DNA from: an uncultured Acidimicrobiales bacterium
GTDB taxonomy: Bacteria > Actinomycetota > Acidimicrobiia > Acidimicrobiales > CATQHL01
Length of the DNA stretch: 64,000 nucleotides
Assembly (NCBI GenBank): GCA_958295925.1
Contig: OY282384.1
Location: forward strand, 437,572-501,571
Direction: 5' to 3'
Of the stretch, positions 58,793 to 64,000 are shown one piece after another. Below the pieces are notes generated by a model, which was given only the letters and a program-made list of their open reading frames with translations, made no database searches and was not told the origin of the DNA. Each line of letters starts with the position of its first letter. Position 1 is the stretch's first letter. A program made the translations under genes and the position numbers.

Positions 58793-60007
58793 ATGTGGCA
58801 GATGATAGCCGGCCCCAACATCTCCTGCGCTGAATGCAAGCACAGCATCCAGCCCGGCCGCCTCTGCCTATCGGAACTGCCGGAAGAGATACCCAGCGGC
58901 GTCGAACGCCGCCAAGTACGCAACTACTGCGTAGGCTGCCCGCAGTGCTGGAGCCAAGGCAAACACGCCTGCTACCTCCGGCAGCTGGAGAGAGGAAGGA
59001 ACATCGCCGAGACGCCCCGCAGCCTACCGTGCGTCAACTGCGGCAACCGCATCGGAGGACACCAACAGGCCAGCGTCGACCGCTACTACGAATGGCCGTC
59101 GGAAACGGCCGAAGGACAGACCACCAACCCCAGACAACTACCCGCAGGAAGCACCGGGGCCGCCTCCGCCGCCATCGCCGCCGGCGGAGCGACCACACTG
59201 ATCAGAGGAGTCCCAGAGGGCGGTTTCACCGACCTGAGCAGCTCCCTGCAGCAGAAGTTCGCCCAGGCCGGCCTGGGCGCGGAACGCGGAACCAGGTCCC
59301 TGGCCGAAGCCCAAAGCTTCTACGAAGATTCCATCCCGACGCCGGTACAGAACTTGGGCGAGGACGCAGTCCGCGAATTCACCGACGGCAAGCACGCGAG
59401 CCACATCCAGTCGGTCCACAACGCGCCCCATCTGGCCGCAGAGAACGCCAACATCGTCTGGGAGGACGGCGGAGCCAACGTCGCCCGCGGCGCCAGCGAC
59501 ATGTCACAGAGCAACCTGACCGGAGTACATCTATCCAACGGCTTTCAAGCCGGCGGAATCGTCTTCCGCGACTGCCTGGAAGCCGGGACGATGAGCAGCG
59601 TCTTCGGCGGGCTGCTGGAAGCCCCCGTAGCCACAATAGAGAACTACCTCCACTACCAGCGAGGCAGGAAGACCGGCGAGGAGGCCGTGAAGGACGCCGC
59701 CAAGGCCATCGGCACCCGCGCCGCCATCAGTGGCGGAGTCGGCATGAGCATCACCGCCGCCGTATCCCTGCTGAAAGCGGGAACCATCATCGCCACCATT
59801 GCGCCCATCCTGATGCCAGTAGGGTTAGGACTCTACGCCTACGCCGCGCTGAAAAGACTAAACCGAGCTGCGGAATACGACATACCCCCCGGCATGGTAG
59901 AAGCCGCCACCTACTTCTGCAGCCCACGCTGCCACGAAAGATTTGCCTACGCCACCGGATACTCGGCATTGATGCGGTGGGAAGGGAAAAGGAGCCAGCA
60001 TGCCTAA
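58793..60007 (+). CDS. Putative HNH-like effector with zinc-finger ends and hydrophobic region
   Basis: The 404-aa product. The N-terminal Cys-rich part has SCAECKHSIQPGRLC, CVGCPQC and PCVNCGNRIGG. The central segment DGKHASHIQSVHNAPHLA .. ANIVWEDGGANVARGASDMS resembles the His-containing core of HNH-type predicted nucleases (SHI.Sv...P...NvvwE...N.aRG..dM). Then hydrophobic helices (about 300-352) and a C-terminal YFCSPRCHERF, a TRASH/MYM-like treble clef. It overlaps the next gene by 8 bp. It looks like a second effector of the same locus. Confidence 0.6.
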   Translation: MWQMIAGPNISCAECKHSIQPGRLCLSELPEEIPSGVERRQVRNYCVGCPQCWSQGKHACYLRQLERGRNIAETPRSLPCVNCGNRIGGHQQASVDRYYEWPSETAEGQTTNPRQLPAGSTGAASAAIAAGGATTLIRGVPEGGFTDLSSSLQQKFAQAGLGAERGTRSLAEAQSFYEDSIPTPVQNLGEDAVREFTDGKHASHIQSVHNAPHLAAENANIVWEDGGANVARGASDMSQSNLTGVHLSNGFQAGGIVFRDCLEAGTMSSVFGGLLEAPVATIENYLHYQRGRKTGEEAVKDAAKAIGTRAAISGGVGMSITAAVSLLKAGTIIATIAPILMPVGLGLYAYAALKRLNRAAEYDIPPGMVEAATYFCSPRCHERFAYATGYSALMRWEGKRSQHA

Positions 60008-61229
60008 TAAGGTTCAAGAGGAATACCTGGGCGCAATCAGGAACGAGGAATGGGTTATAGAGGTGCACCAAAAAGGCGAGAATGAGTGGGCCATCACGAC
60101 AAAAGGCAGCTTGCAAACATTCTCCGAAGTAGTAAAGGTAGCCCAAAGATGGGACGAGGTCATGGAAGAAGACGGAGAATGGTACGAGAAGACAAGAAGT
60201 GAACTCGGACTCACCGAGGAATGGACAATCAGCATAGATGAGAGAGGGAATTACACCCTCCGAGACAACGGAGAAGACATCAGATTACTGAAAGAAGTAC
60301 CAAAGAAACCAAGAGAGCTCCTCGAAGACTTAAAAAAGACGAACGGAGCCAGCCTGCTTTTCCCCAGTAACGATTTCGTAGAAGCGAAGGGAAAGTCACT
60401 CAACGATCTAAAAAGAAGCCTGAAGGAAATGGACAACCTAATCGACTCGGAAGACGGACGATTCGTCATACCCTTCATGAGCAAATACGGACCCATGCCT
60501 ACCTGGTACCCAGACGAGGACGAAAAAAGAGGAACCGTCACCGGAGTGGGACTCACAAGAGCTGGATCAGGGCGAACGACGAACGAAGAGAAGTGGAACG
60601 AGAGAAGGGAAATAGCGGGAAACTTCACCCTCACAAAAGGGATACTCGTGTTCGAATTCGAGCACTTCGGGCAACACTCGCTAGACAGCGAAGCAAAAGA
60701 CTATGAAAAGGAACACCCCAGCAGCGAAGAAGGATATGTCCAACTGGTAAGAAACAACCCTGGTTGGTTCGACGAACCCAAAACGCTATTCGCGGGAACC
60801 AGCTTCCAGAACAGAACCAAAGCCTGGAACATCTGGCAAGTAACAGAAGGAGAATGGCGGGACCCACATCCCCACACCTCCTACCACCTAGAGGTCAACG
60901 CAGCCGGCGCATGGCGATGCAACTACTACCAAGCAAGACTAGGAGAACCCAAAGGTGAATTCCCACATCGGATACAAGACGAAGGGGGTTGGATGTATGG
61001 ACCATTCCGAACCGGACGAAGAACAACGACACTCACCATCGAACACGACCAAGCCGGGCCCGTAACCGTGAGTTTCTACAGCCTGGATGGCGCAGACCTA
61101 ACGGTACTAGAATACGACGGACAACTACACCTAGAGGACGAGCAAACAGGGCTCCTACCCGGCAAGGAATACGTAATGGTAGTCGACTGCCAAGGAGTAT
61201 TCAGAATCGAGCTGAACGAAGGCTACTAG
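60000..61229 (+). CDS. Protein with C-terminal beta-sandwich domains (low-GC gene)
   Basis: The 409-aa product. ATG 60000 overlaps the previous stop. The N-terminal half is charged and mixed alpha-beta (WVIEVHQKGENEWAITTKGS). The C-terminal half has two beta modules (SYHLEVNAAGAWRCNYYQAR and GKEYVMVVDCQGVFRIEL) related to those of the gene at 56090. Codons are clearly AT-richer than upstream genes (AGA, GGA, ACA, AAA), so this gene seems to have joined the operon recently. Confidence 0.65.
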   Translation: MPNKVQEEYLGAIRNEEWVIEVHQKGENEWAITTKGSLQTFSEVVKVAQRWDEVMEEDGEWYEKTRSELGLTEEWTISIDERGNYTLRDNGEDIRLLKEVPKKPRELLEDLKKTNGASLLFPSNDFVEAKGKSLNDLKRSLKEMDNLIDSEDGRFVIPFMSKYGPMPTWYPDEDEKRGTVTGVGLTRAGSGRTTNEEKWNERREIAGNFTLTKGILVFEFEHFGQHSLDSEAKDYEKEHPSSEEGYVQLVRNNPGWFDEPKTLFAGTSFQNRTKAWNIWQVTEGEWRDPHPHTSYHLEVNAAGAWRCNYYQARLGEPKGEFPHRIQDEGGWMYGPFRTGRRTTTLTIEHDQAGPVTVSFYSLDGADLTVLEYDGQLHLEDEQTGLLPGKEYVMVVDCQGVFRIELNEGY

Positions 61230-61271
61230 CCTCGAGCAGGCACGACAAGCGAACCAGAGGAATAAATAGAC

Positions 61272-61640
61272 ATGCTACTCAGAGGAAGAGACCCTGAAGT
61301 AGATTTCCTTACAGAAGTATTGCTCGAGGAGCTAGAGGAGGAAATCATAGAAGCCTCGAGAGACAGACGCCCCATCTACGTAACACAAGGTAGTCTAAGA
61401 CTACGACTAAAACTGAACGAAATGAACAGCCGAACCCACCAGTGGAAAACCGAAAGAGAATCGAGGCAATACAAGATCAACTTTTGCCTAAGATGCCAAG
61501 CACAAAGACGACTGGTCAACAGAATCGACTTAGACCAATCAAGCTATTGGCGCGACCAGAGATACAATGCACTACGATTCCGGATTATGCAACGATGCAC
61601 CAGCAACAGAACCATCCTGATGGAAAACGACCGAAGGTGA
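61272..61640 (+). CDS. Small basic protein (low-GC gene)
   Basis: The 122-aa product starts at ATG 61272 behind AGAGGAATAAATAG. It is helical and Arg-rich (DPEVDFLTEVLLEELEEEII, then RLRLKLNEMNSRTHQWK) with a CLRC pair. Codon usage matches the gene before it. It overlaps the MT-A70 gene at its 3' end by up to 46 bp. No family is recognised. Confidence 0.55.
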   Translation: MLLRGRDPEVDFLTEVLLEELEEEIIEASRDRRPIYVTQGSLRLRLKLNEMNSRTHQWKTERESRQYKINFCLRCQAQRRLVNRIDLDQSSYWRDQRYNALRFRIMQRCTSNRTILMENDRR

Positions 61641-62215
61641 CCCCACCCCTCCCCACCGGCCCCTACGCCACAGTAGTCATCGACCCGCCCTGGCCGATGA
61701 CCAAGATCCGCCGCAAAGCCCGGCCGAACCAACAAGGGTTCGACTACGCGACGCTGTCAGTGGCGGACATCGCCGCCCTGCCCGTTTCCCGGTTGCTGGA
61801 TAAGGACGGTTTTGCCTTTCTCTGGACGACCCAGAAATACCTGCCCAAAGCCCTAGAAATAATAGAAGGCTGGGACCTGACCCACCGCTTCACCATGGTC
61901 TGGCACAAGCCGGGGGGAATCCAGATTTATAACTACCCACAGTTTAACGCCGAATTTATCGTCGTAGGAACCAAGGGCAATCCCAAGTTCCTGGACACCA
62001 AGAAGTTCAACACCGCCTTCCACGCCCCGCGGGCCGGCCACTCGGTGAAGCCGAAAGAATTCTACGAACTGCTGACCAGAATCTGCCCCCCCCCCAGGGT
62101 TGACCTCTTCAGCCGAAGGGCCATACCAGGGTTCGATACCTGGGGTGACCAAGCCCCAGGAACAGGAGCACCGCCAACCATAGCACCCGTGGCGCAACAA
62201 CGCTTGCTGCCATAA
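61595..62215 (+). CDS. MT-A70-family N6-adenine methyltransferase
   Basis: The product is about 206 aa. The catalytic motif is YATVVIDPPWPMTK (DPPW), followed by YATLSVADIAALPVSRLLDK, FAFLWTTQKYLPKALEIIEG and AGHSVKPKEFYELLTRICPP, the standard MT-A70 order. It transfers a methyl group from SAM to adenine in DNA or RNA; phage-type members modify DNA. The start is uncertain: ATG 61595 lacks a ribosome site, and an in-frame ATG at 61442 would overlap the previous gene by 199 bp in a frame whose codons do not look coding. GC rises sharply after 61640. Confidence 0.85.
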   Translation: MHQQQNHPDGKRPKVTPPLPTGPYATVVIDPPWPMTKIRRKARPNQQGFDYATLSVADIAALPVSRLLDKDGFAFLWTTQKYLPKALEIIEGWDLTHRFTMVWHKPGGIQIYNYPQFNAEFIVVGTKGNPKFLDTKKFNTAFHAPRAGHSVKPKEFYELLTRICPPPRVDLFSRRAIPGFDTWGDQAPGTGAPPTIAPVAQQRLLP

Positions 62216-62228
62216 AGAGGAGCCCGAC

Positions 62229-62672
62229 ATGCCCGAGCCAAAAGACTTCATTTACTCCGAGCCGGAGGAAAACAACCCCGCCGCCTACATGCAGCACGCC
62301 AAGTACGAAGCGACAGGACTCAGAAGCCTCCACGAGAGCAGATTAGCGAAACAGGACGACCACGACCACAACGACGTCGCCCTGGCCTTCGCCAGCCTGT
62401 GGAACGCGCTGACCGCAGTGAAACTGGTCGCCGGCGACCCCGAGCCGGAGGAAAACAGCCTGCCCGGCCTGGCCGCCCACCTGAAGCGACTGCACCCCGG
62501 CTGGGAGTGGACGCCGCAGACCGACCTGGAAGAGCTGGAAGCCCTCAGGATGGGGACGAAACAAGCCGTAGGAACCGACTGGGCCGAAATGGTCAACGCC
62601 GTGGAAGCCGACCTGCCCGAGCTGGAGAAAGCCTATACGAGGGCGATGGCAACCAGAGACCAAACCAACTAG
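62229..62672 (+). CDS. Small acidic protein
   Basis: The 147-aa product starts at ATG 62229 behind AAGAGGAG. It is mostly helical (DVALAFASLWNALTAVKLVA, ELEALRMGTKQAVGTDWAEM) and acidic, with no metal or TM motif. It lies between the MT-A70 gene and the restriction-type helicase; no family is recognised. Confidence 0.6.
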   Translation: MPEPKDFIYSEPEENNPAAYMQHAKYEATGLRSLHESRLAKQDDHDHNDVALAFASLWNALTAVKLVAGDPEPEENSLPGLAAHLKRLHPGWEWTPQTDLEELEALRMGTKQAVGTDWAEMVNAVEADLPELEKAYTRAMATRDQTN

Positions 62673-62699
62673 ACCCCGTACAGACGCTGAACCCACAGC

Positions 62700-62705
62700 T
62701 ATAAT
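62700..62705 (+). promoter_or_regulatory. Candidate -10 box (TATAAT) of the restriction-helicase gene
   Basis: TATAAT lies 33 bp upstream of ATG 62738 in a 65-bp gap. The hexamer 17 bp upstream (CGTACA) matches the -35 consensus poorly. Confidence 0.4.
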
Positions 62706-62737
62706 GAATATATCCAGATAAAGGAAACGCCAGCCGA

Positions 62738-64000
62738 ATGACACCAGAGCAGAAAGCAAGAAAAAGGATTGACGCCCTGCTACACGCGAAAGGCTGGCAA
62801 TGGGAGGAGGAAGTCCACACCGGACGGAGAACCGGCGCAGGCTTCGCCGATTACGTCCTCCTGGACGGAAACAACCAACGCGTAGCGCTGCTGGAAGCAA
62901 AAAGCCGCCGCAAGCCGGCGCTCACCGCCAAGGAGCAGGCCAGAGAATACGCAGACAGCCTGGGCCTCACACACGTCTTCCTGTCCAACGGAAGAGAGCA
63001 CTACCACTGGAACACCGCCAGCGGAGAGCCGCAGCGCATCCACGAATTCCCCACCCCGGAGGAATTGACCGGGGAACCCCCGACGGAGAGAACAAGCACC
63101 AGAAACCCCATCTGCGACATCCAAGTCGACAAGGACTACCTGAAGAACCGCGAGATGCGGGATTACCAAGTAGCCGCGCTCCGCGCCATCCAGGAAGCCG
63201 CCGCCACCGGCCAAACCGGCTTTCTAATCGAAATGGCCACCGGCACCGGGAAGACCACCGTCGCCGCCGCAATCTGCCGGCTGTGGCTGCAAAGCGGCCG
63301 CGCCCAGCGAATACTATTCCTGGTCGACCGAAAGGAGCTCTACGAGCAGGCCATCACCCAGCTGAGGGAAGCCCTGGAGAACCAGTACGAAGCCCAGGGT
63401 TTCTACGAAGAGAAACCCATACCGAACTGCCCCATCACCGTAGCCACCATCCAGGCCCTGGACGCCGCCGAGCGGCAGCGGAAAGAGACCCCGCCGGACT
63501 ACTACCAGCTGATCATCAGCGACGAAGCGCACCGCAGCGTGAGCGGCCCCAGCCGCCGAGAACTGTTCAACCGCATGGTCGGCGACAAAATCGGACTCAC
63601 CGCCACCCCGCGGCAATTCGCCACAGCGCCTACGGAAAGTCAAGAAGAAGCCACCAATCCCTGGTGGGAGGCGTCCCAATTCATCAGAGACACCTACCAC
63701 GCGTTCAGCTTGACCCCAGGCCAGCCGACCTACGAATACCGCCTGGAAGAAGCCGCGCAAGACGGCCACCTAGTGCTGCCCCGCGCCCTGGACATCCGCA
63801 CCGAAGTGACCAAGCAGCTCCTGTCTGAAGAGGGCTACCTGGTCTTCCAGGAGAACGAAGAGAGTGGCGCGGAAGAGGTTAAAGCCTTCCACGAAGGGAG
63901 CTATGGGAAGCAGTTCCTGTCCCCGGACACCAACCGAGAGTTCGCCGAGCAGATAATACAGCACGCCCGGCGCGAGCCGGAGACCGACCTGATCGGCAAG
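62738..64000 (+). CDS. HsdR/DEAD-type restriction helicase, 3' partial
   Basis: 421 residues are visible and the frame is open to the end of the window. ATG 62738 starts MTPEQKARKRIDALLHAKGW. A nuclease domain comes first (GAGFADYVLLDGNN, VALLEAKSRR: D..E-x-K about residues 37-59, HSDR_N type). Then come the SF2 helicase motifs LIEMATGTGKTTVAAAI (Walker A, about 164-180), LFLVDRKELYEQ (Ia), LIISDEAHRSV (motif II, about 259-269) and IGLTATP (III). It is the R subunit of a type I-like restriction system or a related single-chain enzyme. Its partner methylase and specificity genes would lie beyond the window, unless MT-A70 serves that role. Confidence 0.85.
   Translation, partial: MTPEQKARKRIDALLHAKGWQWEEEVHTGRRTGAGFADYVLLDGNNQRVALLEAKSRRKPALTAKEQAREYADSLGLTHVFLSNGREHYHWNTASGEPQRIHEFPTPEELTGEPPTERTSTRNPICDIQVDKDYLKNREMRDYQVAALRAIQEAAATGQTGFLIEMATGTGKTTVAAAICRLWLQSGRAQRILFLVDRKELYEQAITQLREALENQYEAQGFYEEKPIPNCPITVATIQALDAAERQRKETPPDYYQLIISDEAHRSVSGPSRRELFNRMVGDKIGLTATPRQFATAPTESQEEATNPWWEASQFIRDTYHAFSLTPGQPTYEYRLEEAAQDGHLVLPRALDIRTEVTKQLLSEEGYLVFQENEESGAEEVKAFHEGSYGKQFLSPDTNREFAEQIIQHARREPETDLIGK

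Noticed and set aside
61442-61594. Upstream start of the MT-A70 gene
   Set aside because: Its codons are the out-of-frame shadow of the small gene at 61272, and MT-A70 homologs start close to the YATVVIDPPW motif.
1-64000. Prophage or complete virus
   Set aside because: No terminase, portal, capsid, tail or integrase genes are visible; pilins, surface proteins and PcfJ point to a plasmid or integrative element, though phage-type small genes occur.

Overview
The window is GC-rich, densely packed accessory DNA from a bacterium that I would place in Chloroflexota (moderate confidence). The evidence is a set of secreted proteins with Thr/Pro 'TPTPT/ATP' linkers and a C-terminal membrane anchor ending in Arg-rich tails, lipoproteins with the same linkers, and VirB2/T4SS-type pilins. 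There are no ribosomal protein or central metabolism genes except a lysyl-tRNA synthetase. There is a giant PcfJ-like protein, several nucleases, helicases and methyltransferases, and many small paralogous proteins. This fits a large plasmid, integrative element or genomic island better than core chromosome. I see no capsid, terminase, integrase or cas genes.

Layout. 0-1.3 kb: two Panacea-domain genes, each followed by a tRNA-Gln gene (anticodons TTG and CTG). 1.6-9.99 kb: PcfJ-like giant, a 14 x 14 bp tandem array, a zinc-ribbon protein, and two PLD-family proteins around an HSDR_N-like nuclease. 10.6-17.6 kb: small membrane proteins, a lipoprotein, paralogous small proteins and lysS. 17.6-27 kb: UvrD-like helicase plus Cas4/AddB-like Fe-S nuclease, then a type III restriction-modification pair (Res, Mod) whose specificity region looks recently swapped. 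27-30.3 kb: small proteins including a tandem triplet of related genes. 30.4-37.9 kb, minus strand: cell-surface locus with two secreted anchored proteins, two coiled-coil lipoproteins and three tandem pilins. 38-48.7 kb: VRR-NUC nuclease, zinc-binding proteins, HicB-like protein and several pairs of paralogs. 48.9-51.7 kb: second UvrD-like helicase. 51.9-55.2 kb: two Rsm22-like methyltransferases and an SPL-family radical SAM protein, partly in AT-richer DNA. 55.3-61.2 kb: a tight operon of coiled-coil membrane proteins, nuclease-like effectors and beta-domain proteins. 61.3 kb to the end: MT-A70 methyltransferase and the start of an HsdR-like restriction helicase.

The most unusual structure is not a gene. 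Nearly every long intergenic gap (about 8.9, 10.0-10.6, 27.3-27.9, 28.1-28.35, 38.05-38.3, 38.9-40.0 and 40.4-40.8 kb) holds an array of short hairpins repeated every 40-70 bp, always in the same orientation. The stem sequence differs from unit to unit but base pairing is kept, and a tail close to [ACG]T[CA]N[AG]CC follows the stem. They resemble type I-E CRISPR repeats in shape but are not sequence-identical, and I know of no named family.

A second theme is genes broken near their 5' end: two in-frame UAG codons where CAG would fit, one in-frame UGA, and two apparent frameshifts. These may be real decay, recoding or sequencing error, and the sequence alone cannot decide.
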